Source: Goniomonas avonlea
Taxonomy: Eukaryota; Cryptophyceae; Goniomonadida; Goniomonadaceae
Reading direction: 5' to 3'
DNA: 24,949 nucleotides
NCBI GenBank assembly: GCA_003573635.1
Contig: QUTJ01031829.1
Coordinates: 1-24,949, forward strand
The notes below the pieces were generated by a model, which saw nothing but the letters and a program-made list of their open reading frames with translations, had not been told where the DNA came from and ran no database searches. Positions 1 through 9,000 of the stretch are shown here, in pieces. Made by a program: the position numbers and the translations under genes. Numbering within the stretch: the first letter of the stretch is position 1; each line of letters begins with the position of its first letter.

Positions 1-41
1 ATGAGCTGCTGTCCTTGTTGTGTTGACCTCGACGCTTCTAG

Positions 42-622
42 GTGGAGATTGATAACGAGTGTTCCATCTGCATGGACCGACCCAAGGATGCTGTTTTGTA
101 CAAGTACGCGCTTGTTTGGCTCGAATTGGGAGTTGGTGTTGGTGTACAGTGTTCATGCTGCAATAGTGTATGGTATTTCTTTTGATATCTGGGGTATCTG
201 ATACGTCTATGGTATTTGGCATGGTACACAGTGTTACGCTGGCCACCAAGGCCACTCGACACCCCTCCCGGACCAGCACAGCAACGACTCTCAACGACGA
301 GCTTGTTGCTGCGCTGGGGAGTCTTGGACAATCAGGAACGACTCGAGATGGGCGCGTCGGCTCACTATGTAGTGGGTGGCGTGTGTTTTTGGGTGTGCGG
401 TGCTCTGTCAGTCTTTAATCTGTGCGCATGATGCGCAAGGCTGCCCACGCCAATCTGCTTCCTGTACTTGTTTGTCTCGAGCCTTGATGTCCAACCAACA
501 CGTTCAGCAGATGCGGGCACACGTTTTGCGAGCAAGACGCCCGTGCGATGTTGGAACGAGGGAGGTGTGCCGTATGCAGCCAAGAGGTTGTTGACGTCAT
601 CCGTGCTTATGGACTCACTTGA
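42..622 (+). CDS. C-terminal RING-finger protein, 3' part (5' end outside window)
   Basis: This is the 3' end of a gene whose earlier exons lie before the window. Exon 42-103 follows an acceptor (CTTCTAG) and reads VEIDNECSICMDRPKDAVLY. Exon 511-622 follows CAG at 508-510 and reads CGHTFCEQDARAMLERGR, then CAVCSQEVVDVIRAYGLT and a TGA stop at 620-622. The junction completes a Lys codon (AA|A). The ligand pattern is C-x2-C-x11-C-x-H-x2-C-x2-D-x(10)-C-x2-C, a C-terminal RING like those of IAP/XIAP and MUL1-type E3 ubiquitin ligases. The inferred role is recruitment of an E2 enzyme for ubiquitin transfer. One oddity is that the sixth zinc ligand, usually Cys, is Asp (CEQD). The intron 104-510 is long (407 nt) compared with its neighbours and starts GTACGC, a donor also used in the next two genes. 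The domain is well supported; the rest of the protein is unknown. Confidence 0.72.
104..510 (+). other. long intron of the RING gene
   Basis: These 407 bases between the two RING exons start GTACGC and end CAG. They split the RING between its second and third cysteine ligands. I see no RNA gene, convincing extra exon or mobile element here. The short open frames on both strands lack domain character, and those reaching past 511 are shadows of the RING exon. Confidence 0.55.
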
Positions 623-885
623 CAGTTTCTGCCCTTGATGTCCGAGTTCTTGGTTTTGAGTTTTTTTTGTTTGCCATCTGAATTGCGACGAAGTCCGTTC
701 TGAATCCAGGAGACGTTTTTGAAGGATGGTTTGATTTGGCGCAGAGAAACAATGTACCCGAAGGTCCGATCGCCTGAATTCAACAGCACCAAGCTCTCGT
801 CTTGATAACGTCGGCTCCAAACGCCACTGATTCGGCTGACACAACTCCTCAACGTCTGCTGATCGACCTGGTTCGTGGTGGTCAT
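607..885 (-). CDS. small basic protein, unrecognised
   Basis: This is a single-exon frame of 92 residues from ATG at 885-883 to TAA at 609-607. Codon use looks coding, with many C- or G-ending codons. The C-terminal third is strongly basic (DGKQKKLKTKNSDIKG), and a middle segment reads GDRTFGYIVSLRQIKPSF. I recognise no family. The frame overlaps the last 16 bases of the convergent RING gene and starts about 130 bp downstream of the stop of the B-box/J-domain gene on the same strand. A GTGAGT donor-like sequence lies just before its stop, so it could be a first exon, but any continuation would run antisense to the RING exon. It might also be chance open frame in the 3' untranslated DNA of its neighbours. 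Confidence 0.35.
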   Translation of the reverse strand: MTTTNQVDQQTLRSCVSRISGVWSRRYQDESLVLLNSGDRTFGYIVSLRQIKPSFKNVSWIQNGLRRNSDGKQKKLKTKNSDIKGRNCQVSP

Positions 886-1017
886 CTCAGTCTTTTTTGT
901 CTTGAGAAATCAACTTCTTGAAGGTCAAGCAGAATATCGAATTGTAATAAAAGAGTACAACGCAACGACGAAGTCCCACGAGTTCCTCGCTACGGGTCAT
1001 GTATGCAGCCTCCTGCA

Positions 1018-2825
1018 TTACTGGCACATCTGGTCGTACGCCGCCCGCAGCAGTGGGAACACAAACGAACACTGCGTGAGTGTCAAGCCTGCCGAGCCCA
1101 AAAATGTCGTTAAACCATTTCTTTCGAACATTTCATGCAGAGTCAAACTTGGCAGCTCACCTGACGTTCACGTTTGGGAGAGGCGCCAACGAGCTTGTCC
1201 GGGTGCACAAACCTCAAGGTCTTCAAGTAAGCTTTGCGGACCTCCTGCGCAAAACGCTGAGAGTTGTCATACGAGAGATCGCACGCGGTTGGATCGAAGA
1301 TTTCTTGTGCGAGCGAACGCAGACCTTCGAGAGCCGAGCGGCGACTGAGTAAATATTAAAATCGTCATGATAGTCGATCTGACAGCTTTGGCTGGTGTGG
1401 TGTGGACTGGCGCATCCAACCGCTCCAAGTAATTCACACCCTATCCAGTCAACACACGCAACGAACCTCGTCACTCGCAGACGTCATAATCTCAGGCGCC
1501 GGTGCAAATGGAAGGACCTCCTGTCAGACAAACATCAATTGAGCGCAAGCACACAATGGTGAACACAGGGTGATGCACGGTAGGGTTGTTTTTGTTCAGT
1601 GGGCGTACCCGAATGGATAACAGCATGGCTTTGAGGCCATAGCGTGAATACTTCGTTCCCCAGGCCATAACCCGGCGCCGAGCAGCCCGTGTCTCCTCCT
1701 GTGACTCGTTGGTTAGATCGGAGGCAGAGCCATATATCTATAGGTATAAAAGGTAACCTACATCTTCATCTTCGCTCGGAACACTCAACGGCGATCGGGC
1801 CCTTCACGATGTCAGTTGCATGTTCACTCAAGTGAGGTGCGCACCGTTCATCCAATGCGGCATAATAATGAAACGGCGGGGTGTATGCAGGCATGGTAAA
1901 ATCATACACCGGTGGCTTGTAGCCAGAGGCAAACGTTGGTGGTGTGTGGTACGTGAACTCGGGAACCGGACGGCCTGGTTCTCTGGTTTCAGCCCATGGA
2001 CGCCGCTCTGATTCTTTGGGCTCTGCCCACGGGCGCCGTTCTGACTCTCGCCGTTCTGACTCTCGTGGCTCAAACCATGAGCGTCGTTCAGGTTCCTTTT
2101 CGAACCATGAGCGTCGTTCAGGTTCTTTTTCGAACCATGAGCGTCGTTCAGGTTCTTTCTGGCTGCGCCCGGTCATTCTGACCGGATTCGCTGGTGGGCT
2201 GAACATTTTTGCTGGCCTGGGCGATGAATAGGCACCGGAATTTGTCGATAGGTCTGATTCTGGAGGCGACATCGAGGTACGCATGTAATACTTGGCACCA
2301 TAGTGGTTGTTGAACGAAAAGTAGCCCGCAGGGTTCGCCACGGGGGAGTGCTCTTTGTTTTTGGGCTCTTTTTTGGCCTCTGGAAGCTTCTCGGAGCTTG
2401 CAGGATCAGTATGACTATCTGGCATTTCTGCAGCAGATTCAATGACGCTGGGAGAGCTGGCAGGCTCAGTTCGTTCTCCTCGATCAACGGCGATCTTTGG
2501 CTCCACCGAAAACTTCGTGTGGTAAAGAAACCCATGGTCACGCCGTAAAGGTAGCTCCACCTCCACCGTCGGACTTTGGTGGGTAGATGGTGGAGAAGCA
2601 TTCTCTTGATTTTTGTCCAGTGATACCGGGTGGTGCCGATCCCGTTTGAACCAGTGCAGATTGTCGAAGCACTGCCGATATGGTTAAGGAAGAAAACAAC
2701 ATTTGTTTTTAAAGAGCCCACCAACACAACTTGTCACTTACCGATTTACACATTGATTTGGCACACTCTAAGCAATGGAGATCCAGAGGTTTGGCATCGC
2801 ACACGGTGCAAGGGTGCTTGTCCAT
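1018..2825 (-). CDS. B-box zinc finger / auxilin-type J-domain protein
   Basis: I read seven exons: 2825-2742, 2671-1845, 1801-1762, 1698-1609, 1520-1456, 1344-1161 and 1071-1018, giving 447 residues. The ATG at 2825 has a strong context (AACATGG). Residues 6-42 form a B-box: C6, C9, C18, C21, C26, C29, H34 and H41/42 fit its eight ligands. Residues of about 60-310 are low-complexity and Pro/Glu/Arg/Tyr-rich, with three KEPERRSWFE repeats at 200-229 followed by ESERRPWAE-like units. The C-terminus is an auxilin/GAK-like J domain: a YGLKAMLLSIREVLPF helix resembling auxilin's IRALLSTLxxVL, then EVRKAYLKTLRFVHPDKLVG with HPDK at 416-419, and a final helix FPLLRAAYD. The family would stimulate Hsc70, classically in clathrin uncoating. 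The donors GTAAGT, GTAGGT, GTACGC and GTGAGC are good; the junctions at 1844/1802 and 1455/1345 are weaker. If the 43-nt intron 1802-1844 is retained, the B-box part stops at 1766-1768. Confidence 0.7.
1992..2064 (-). repeat. degenerate ESERRPWAE / ESERR tandem repeats
   Basis: Beside the 30-bp repeats there are two 15-nt copies at 2035-2049 and 2050-2064, each coding ESERR. They adjoin longer imperfect units coding PWAEPKESERRPWAETRE. They look like older, diverged relatives of the KEPERRSWFE unit, since all share the E-RR core. Confidence 0.7.
2073..2162 (-). repeat. three 30-bp tandem repeats coding KEPERRSWFE
   Basis: Three adjacent 30-nt copies lie at 2073-2102, 2103-2132 and 2133-2162 and are nearly identical in DNA, with only one or two differences. 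Each encodes the same ten residues in the middle of the B-box/J-domain protein. Such near-identity indicates recent slippage or unequal exchange, and the copy number is probably variable. Confidence 0.9.
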
Positions 2826-3010
2826 GTTTGCAAGTTTTTCAAACACGCTCTTGGGCAAAATTCTGCATATGCAAGTCTGACGGTGCTATCCCCTCCGGTA
2901 GGTACACCGATACCGGTGCCACTAAGGGTCAACTGAACTCGCGAGTCGCGAAAGGTCGGCTTGGTTGTGTTGGTTCTGCTGCCCACCCTGGCGAGGACCC
3001 TGTCGGGGTC
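2826..3010. promoter_or_regulatory. compact divergent intergenic region (B-box/J gene and MFS gene)
   Basis: About 185 bp separate the inferred start codons of the two divergent genes, so both promoters and 5' untranslated regions must fit here. I see no clear TATA box or known operator. The B-box frame stays open upstream to about 2893 (CRILPKSVFEKLAN), so its start could lie further out. Confidence 0.45.
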
Positions 3011-4761
3011 ATGAAGGCTCGAGAAGGGGACACAGAATCCCGTCCGTTGACTCTTGGTTTGGACCGTGTTGACTTTGGTTTTTTTGCCACCAAAAATGCC
3101 GCTGTGGTACGCATTGTCGCTTTTCAATACTTGTCAGCTCACAACAACTAGGTGTTGCTCTGTATCATCTGGTTTACTGACAGCTATCTAAACCACGTCA
3201 TTGAGGTGCGATGTTGTGCTGTTCGATTGGGAACTCTGACACTGTTCAGCCACTTGTACCGCTCGTCAAAAAGCAACAAAATCTGTCCACTTTCTCTGTC
3301 TCGCTCGTTGAAGGAGGATTTGCCTTTGGGTTCTTGCTCGGCGCAATCATTGCAGGGGCGATAATATTCCGTGTTGGTGAGAAGACCGCCATGATGGGTT
3401 GCTTCTTCGCTCTTCTGGGTGCGACTGTGTGCGTCCTGTGCAGTCCGTCGCATATTGTCCTCCTGATCATTGCAAGGCTTGTTCACGGGTATGTGTTATC
3501 AGCAACTTTGAGGGGTTTTCTGACACAGCGTAGTATTGCATCTGCTGTGAACAATGTTGCTGCAAACGAATTGCTGGCGACAGTGTTTCTTCGACAAGAT
3601 GATGCCCCTGGTTTCACTCGCGCCATGGTAAGTCGGAGTCCACACTTCGAAACCTAACTGATCCATACAGGGTATCACAAGCGCTGCCTCAGCGCTTGGA
3701 GTTGTTGTTGCTCCTGCTGCTTGCCTGCTCATTTCGCATCAGCACTTCAGTATTCGTCTTCCATACTGGGCGGGGCTGATTCTGGTGCTCATCTTTGGGC
3801 TCGGGCGCCTTCTTCTTCGGGCACCAGGCGAAGGCGACTTTCTTCATCGAGTTAAACCCAGCATTTGGAATGTATGTTCGACTACTCCCCATTGTCCAGG
3901 CTAAAGATACAACAGGATGTCAAGGCTATCCTCTCCCGGAGACACTGTGTGGTCTTGGTATGCTGCCAGATGATTATCTACACTATCGTTTGGGGCTGGG
4001 CTGCGACGGTACCCTTGTGGTTTTCACATGAGGTCAGAGTTTCATTTTGTCGGTCCAAGCCCGGAGACCTCTGACTGACCGCAGTACAAAACCGACATGT
4101 ACACCGATGGCCTGGCAGTCTCTTCGATGTTCACGGCTGCCTGTCTGGCCGCTATTTTGGGTGGCTTAACAATGAGTTCCATCAAATTTGTTACGCCTCG
4201 CCGGATGCTGATCTTTGGGCTCCTCGCGATGCTGCCTGCCCAGTTTCTCATGATGTATGTTTCAAGCTTTCAGTGCCTCCTGTTAATATCGCCGACAGTC
4301 GGGGAAGCCTTCACCATGAATCCTATGAAACCATTGGACTCATTTTAGGTGGTGTATCTTTTGGCTGTGCGATGCCTGCCATCAAGACATTGCTAGCGGA
4401 ATCTGTTGAAGCTTCTCTTTACACTGCCGCCTTCTCTGTCTTCTTCCTCGGTCAGGCAAGTTCAATGATCCGTTTCAGCCTCACGCTGACGTGTCCCCAA
4501 AGGGTGTCGCCATGCTGTTGGCTTCGTACGTGTGCACACTTGTCGCCGCGCACTTCGGGTTCGCTATGTTGCAGGTAGCCAATTTCCCAGTCTCTGCCTT
4601 CTGGAGATCAAGCTCCTTCCTTTTCTGTTTTCCAGCTGTGTTATGCTACCACTGACTCGGCGTCGTTTCAGGCGATCCTGGGTGTGGTTTTACTGCTGTT
4701 TTCGCCTTTCATTACCCTGGTAATGGACGTGGAAGTTGGGCCAGACGATTCCGAGCTGTAG
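3011..4761 (+). CDS. major facilitator superfamily transporter
   Basis: I read ten exons: 3011-3106, 3152-3205, 3250-3488, 3534-3627, 3671-3871, 3916-4032, 4085-4254, 4299-4455, 4503-4574 and 4636-4761. Together they give 441 residues, normal for an MFS permease with about 12 helices. The first helix reads VVLLCIIWFTDSYLNHVIE, followed by PLVPLV. Helix 2 is EGGFAFGFLLGAIIAGAIIF, and the loop RVGEKTAM is a degenerate MFS motif A that lacks the usual Asp and paired Arg. ASALGVVVAPAACLL resembles antiporter motif C. The hydrophilic centre (APGEGDFLHRVKPSIWNDVK) separates the two halves. The tail (VEVGPDDSEL) is acidic and probably cytosolic. The substrate is unknown; a DHA1-like antiporter is plausible. 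Introns are 43-61 nt; the one at 4456-4502 is GC-AG (GCAAGT). The last acceptor is ambiguous, since 4672 also keeps frame and would drop 12 residues. Confidence 0.85.
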
Positions 4762-4985
4762 TGCTCGCTCGGAGCCTTGTACACAAGTTTTACTGTAAAA
4801 ATCCATGCTGCGAGTGCTTCAACGGTGTGCATGACACACGGACCTTCGCGAGAGTACAACAAAATTTTACAGTAGTTGCGTTTATTGCGGTGTCCACTTT
4901 AGGCATTTCGGTGAGCGTACATTTCTCATCCCACGACTCAGCCTACCTGTTACTGCACGGCATCAAGCTGCTGTACGAAGAAATC
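4762..4985. terminator. convergent 3' region with mirrored TGTAAAA motifs
   Basis: This spacer lies between the stop codons of the converging MFS and ankyrin genes. The + strand has ACTGTAAAA at 4792-4800, about 31 nt after the MFS stop. The - strand has the same ACTGTAAAA at 4873-4865, about 110 nt after the ankyrin stop. The first copy sits in the 13-nt palindrome TTTTACTGTAAAA (4788-4800). Each gene thus has the same T/A-rich motif downstream on its own strand, which suggests a polyadenylation signal of the TGTAA(A) type known in some algae; that role is inferred. No gene is visible here. Confidence 0.4.
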
Positions 4986-5656
4986 TTACAATGCCTGCAT
5001 GACAGTGGTGAACTTGGCCTGGCAATCGGGAGTCCATTGCTCCTTGGGAAGGGACTTATTTCCTTTCTTCATCTGCATGCCCATAATAGCGACAGGGCCC
5101 TTGTCGATGCTGCGGACGTGAGGACGTGAGGACAGAACAGCACGTCTGAAACACACCTTCCAGGATTTGCGGCGTGCTTGGCTGCGAGGGCGTCCAGGGC
5201 GGTCAGAACCTCGGCGGTAGTCTTGGCCCGCTCCATCATGTTCAAAGGGTCATTCGGGTCTTTGTCGCCCTCGATGCCCAGCCTGGCGGGATGGCCGGCC
5301 CAGTTACGAATCTCGTCGTCTGCTCCGCCGGCTCTTAGAACAGCGGCGACCTCGTCGATGTCATAACCAACAGCCATGTGGAGGGGGGTCTGGCCAGTTC
5401 CATTTTGTGCGTTGACCTTTGCTCCAGCCGCCAAAAGTTTTTTGACTGCCTCAAGGTGACCGTTCTGAGCGGCGATGTGAATTGGGTAATTTCCGTTCTT
5501 GCTGTCGACGCAGTTGGCATGGATGGGGGACGTCACAATATCGCCGAAATCCTTGTTCCAGCGGACAGCAGAATGAATTTTGTTCCAATCCACACCAGCG
5601 TCAGTCGCTGCTTTCAAATCTGCGGCGGAGGCCGCCTCGGCTGCTGCTTGTGCCAT
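4986..5656 (-). CDS. ankyrin-repeat protein
   Basis: Two exons, 5656-5157 and 5109-4986, are joined across a 47-nt intron (GTGTGT...CCGCAG) to give 207 residues. The start context, ACCATGG, is strong. The N-terminus is Ala-rich (AQAAAEAASAADLKAATDAG). Two clear ankyrin units follow: NGNYPIHIAAQNGHLEAVKK with LLAAGAKVNA, then NGTGQTPLHMAVGYDIDEVA with VLRAGGA. A more divergent third segment reads NWAGHPARLGIEGDKD. Small stand-alone ankyrin proteins of this layout occur in many protists and act through protein-protein contacts, probably in the cytosol; the partner is unknown. The spliced C-terminus ends KEQWTPDCQAKFTTVMQAL. Without splicing the frame would continue into DVLFCPHVLT and stop at 5069, which looks non-coding. 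The intron holds two copies of an 8-nt unit (CTCACGTC on the - strand). Confidence 0.85.
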
Positions 5657-5948
5657 GGTTTTTTCGGGGGCTGTGGTTGCGGCTTGACGGTCAGCGCGTC
5701 AAACTTTTTCGGCCACCCAATCTCCGAAGAAAATGAACCTGCCCCTTCGTATGGACCGGCGCGGGTGACAGCACTCTGACAGTCAACAAACTGGTCCATA
5801 CGACTCTCTCGCTCGGGCGGGAAGTTTCTATCCAGCCAAGAAGATTCCGGGTTTAGGCTAGCGATATCCGCTAACCCGGCTGCTGGTCGCTGCGTTGCTG
5901 TGGGCACGGCCTCTTCACTCTCCCCTCGTCGAATTCTTTTCTGTCTCC
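5657..5948. promoter_or_regulatory. divergent intergenic region upstream of the giant gene
   Basis: These 292 bp lie between the ankyrin start codon and the start of the giant gene. Bases 5911-5948, just before the giant gene's ATG, are very pyrimidine-rich, and this continues into its first codons. An in-frame stop (TAG, 5859-5861) lies upstream of that ATG with no other ATG between them, which supports the start at 5949. A 97-residue antisense frame crosses the region but I do not think it is a gene. Confidence 0.45.
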
Positions 5949-6014
5949 ATGTCTCTTCTCGTGTTTATTCTTCTCTTTTCTCATTACTCTTTCTCGTTGA
6001 GTGTGTCGCTCAGC
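5949..6014 (+). other. signal peptide of the giant protein
   Basis: The first residues read MSLLVFILLFSHYSFSLSVS: a short start, a hydrophobic core (LLVFILLF) and a small polar region ending in Ser/Leu/Ser. This suits entry into the secretory pathway. Cleavage probably falls between residues 18 and 23; the exact site is not certain. Confidence 0.75.
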
Positions 6015-9000
6015 TGCCTTGAGCGAAATTCTGTGGTTTTGCGGCTGGCCCTCCAGCCTGAATTCCTTGCGCTAGGCCCAACAGAGTCCCCATTCCAGTC
6101 CACTGCTCGGCCATCTGGGTTACCAATTGCAGGCCCCGTGTTTATTGGTGCCTCTGACGTAGCTTCAACTCTCTTCAAAGACGCATTACCTTTTCTGAAA
6201 CCGCTGGTTGAGAAGAGTCTTGCCTCGGACACAGCCCTGGCAGATGTGCAAGGGCTTAGCATCGACCCAGCATCATTACGATTGAGTGAGCCGCACCTTA
6301 TCCGGGCGTACTTTGTCCATGAAAGTGCGTTTACGCACGACAGCTTCGGGGTTTCTGTCGATGACTCCTCGTGGTTCCTCTTCCCTGATGCCTCCCAGTC
6401 AGTCACAGGTTCTCGAAAGGACACCCATCCAGTCCTTCCTGGCGATTTTGTCGACTTTAATTTTTTGCCTATGACAGATCACTTGAACTTTTTCCTCGTG
6501 TCTGATGGTGCCGGAACCTCAGTGCAGCATACTTTCAGCACCGACCCAAGTCTCAATTCCGACGGTCTAGTGCACGCTGTCGCATTCGCCTTCAAGAATT
6601 CTCCTTACATTTTGATTGCCTTTGAGGATATGTGGGGAGGCGGTGATCGGGACTTCAACGACGTTGTTGTTGTTCTCGACATTGGTCGGAGGAACGTGGA
6701 TGGCTTGCTCCGGGAGCTGTACCCAGGCCTCTCTTCCCCAGACCCAGCGTGCCATTTTTCTATCCACGAACGGCTATCTTGCGCTGAATCTTGGGCGACA
6801 AGTGTTATGGTGGCAGACGGTGTTTTGATCCCCGATGACGCTCCCATCGCGTCTCCATTCCAATCCCAGTTGCGGCCCCACAAGCTCCAACCCATCGCGG
6901 CGGTGGCCAGCAGAGCAACAGACTCCAGGTCATGGGCTTTTTTGAACGCATCTCTACACGGATTCGAGTTTCTCCAAAGTGGTGACCTCAGTAAGCAGGT
7001 TCCACCTGGGTCCAAATCAGTGTCGGCGTTTCCCATTGACTCGGGTGCCTTAATGCTGGCGCACAACATCAGCAGTGCTCGCGTGTACTTTGTATCAAGC
7101 AAAGCCTCTGTGTCACTGGGATTCTCCCTCGATGCAAGCACGTCGCGCGGTGCTCTTATCTTCCCTGCTGCGAGTTCGAACTTGGCGGGTCCGCCCTCTG
7201 AGGAATCTCCTCTTCAGCCTGGTGACTTTGTGCAATTAGCTCATCTCCCGTTGGACCAAGTGTTGCACTTCTTCATTGTAACCGACCCACAATCTGGTTC
7301 CAATGGCACTGGTACTTGGTTCACCGACGCCGCAGCAAATTTGGATGGCCGCAAACACTCCACAGCGCTCGCAATGCGAGGCTCTCCGTACGTGATGCTG
7401 GGCTTCCAAGCTGAACTTGGTACTTCTTCTGCTCGCTTCGACGATGTGACTGTGGTGCTGGACATCGGAGTAGAGAACGTCGACGCTTTGCTGGCGGCGA
7501 ATATCCCGGGGTTGGATGCAGTGTCCCGGCTCCCCTGCGGCGAGTCCGCACTGATTGCTCCCATTATCACCACACCGTATGCACCCGATGCCACCACAGT
7601 CTCTGGACGGAGTATTTACCCTGCGGGAGCTCTCGTCACCCTCTTCATCGACGGGGCGGTGGCGGGCGGTACACGTGTTGCCGCTGACGGTACCTGGGCT
7701 GTCACCGTCATTCTCACGACCTGCCTGAGAATCACAGCGACCGTGACATGGGCCGGCAGTGTCTCGCCCATGTCCGCCGCGGTTCTCGTGGCACAAAATT
7801 CATCTGGCATTTCGCCCCCCCTGGTCAACCAGCTGCTTGCCGGCAGTACTGCTGTCGTTGGGTCGAGCGTCGAGCCAGCGGGGACACAGATCGACGTGTT
7901 TGCTGACCAAGCGTACGTTGCGGCCGCCGTTGTGGCACCAGGAGGTCGCTGGCTGGCCGATCTTGCCGCTGCTCTGGCTGCTGGCAGTGTTGTCTCAGCA
8001 ACTGCCACAGATGTCGCGGGACGGGGCACATCTGCGTCCTCTCCTCTCGTGACAGTGTCCCCCGCGCCGCCATTTCTCTTTACGCCACTGCTTGTGGGAA
8101 GCTTGTCTGTGTCTGGGTCGGCCGCCGTGCCGGAGGGGAGCACCGTGACTGTCTTTGTTGGAGGCGCTATTGCAGGCACATTACTCGTCCGAGGACCCCT
8201 CTGGTCACTGCCGCTCCAACTCGCTCCTGGCGACCTTGTCTCGGCGTCCGTCAACGTCAACGGCGCGGTCTCCAAACATTCTCCGACCGTTGTTGTGTGC
8301 GCCACTCCTGCCAATTTCACCTCAACCCCCAAACTGCTCCCGTTTTCCCCTGGGGCAACGTCTGTCAGTGGCGAGTGCGCTGCGCCTGATGGCTCCACCG
8401 CATCCGTCTTCATCGACAGCATCTTTGCCGAAGTTGCCACCATTGTTTCCGGCCGCTGGACTCTCTCCAGCCTCCCTCCCGTCCACCGCGCTTCCCGAGT
8501 CACCGCGACAGCTCTGAGCACCGGAATGTGCACATCGCCGGTGTCTGCGGCGGTGACGGCGACCTTGTCTGTCCCGACGATTGCGACGCCGCTGCTGCAG
8601 TCTGAGCACCGCATCCATGGAACTGCCTCCGGCGCCGTTGCGATTTTCGTCGACAACGTGGAGGTTGCCGTCGTGACAGCTAACGGCACGGGGCACTGGC
8701 ATCTCGACTTTGCGGTGTCGGCTGGCCAGTTCGTGGCGGCGTCATCGGTCGCAGTGGGTGCGCAGCGCTCACCTCCGTTAATTGTGGCGGCAAACGCCGA
8801 GAGCGTCACCGTCGCACCGATTGTTTCACACGCGGTTGCTGAGAGCTCGTTTGTTGCTGGCACGTCACCGTCTCCGCCAGGAACTAAAATCTACGTGTTC
8901 TCTGGTGGTGTCTACATCGGCGCCGCAGCTGTGACCACGCTTGGGACGTGGATCTTGAACGGAATCTCTCCGCTTTCCGCAGGCGCTGTTGTCGCTGCGA

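Noticed and set aside
365-844. 159-residue - strand frame
   Set aside because: It covers the RING exon 511-622 in antisense and lacks recognisable domains. The competing + strand RING exon has clear zinc ligands.
875-1348. 157-residue + strand frame opposite the last J-domain exons
   Set aside because: It is antisense to the HPDK-containing exon and its terminal neighbour, which are supported by a recognisable domain and good splice sites.
1625-1640. Hairpin ATGGC...GCCAT resembling a tRNA anticodon arm
   Set aside because: There is no acceptor stem and no T-arm or B-box consensus around it, and it lies inside a coding exon (1609-1698) of the B-box/J-domain gene.
1766-2566. A stand-alone 266-residue - strand gene ending at 1766
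   Set aside because: The frame starts at a non-ATG codon and is simply the middle of a longer exon that continues upstream into the B-box. A 43-nt intron near its end leads to the J-domain exons, although a retained-intron isoform remains possible.
2630-3151. 173-residue + strand frame between the B-box and MFS genes
   Set aside because: Its first part is antisense to the B-box exons. Only 3011-3106 is real, as MFS exon 1; the rest runs into an intron ending in TAG at 3149-3151.
4575-4590. A 16-nt intron in the MFS gene (GTAGCC...CCCAG)
   Set aside because: It keeps the frame but is far too short. The acceptor after the pyrimidine tract at 4635 gives a 61-nt intron and a sensible loop between the last two helices.
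5614-5907. 97-residue - strand frame upstream of the ankyrin gene
   Set aside because: It overlaps the ankyrin start codon in another frame. I found no good splice site joining it to the ankyrin gene, and the ankyrin N-terminus looks complete at 5656. An untranslated leader is more likely.
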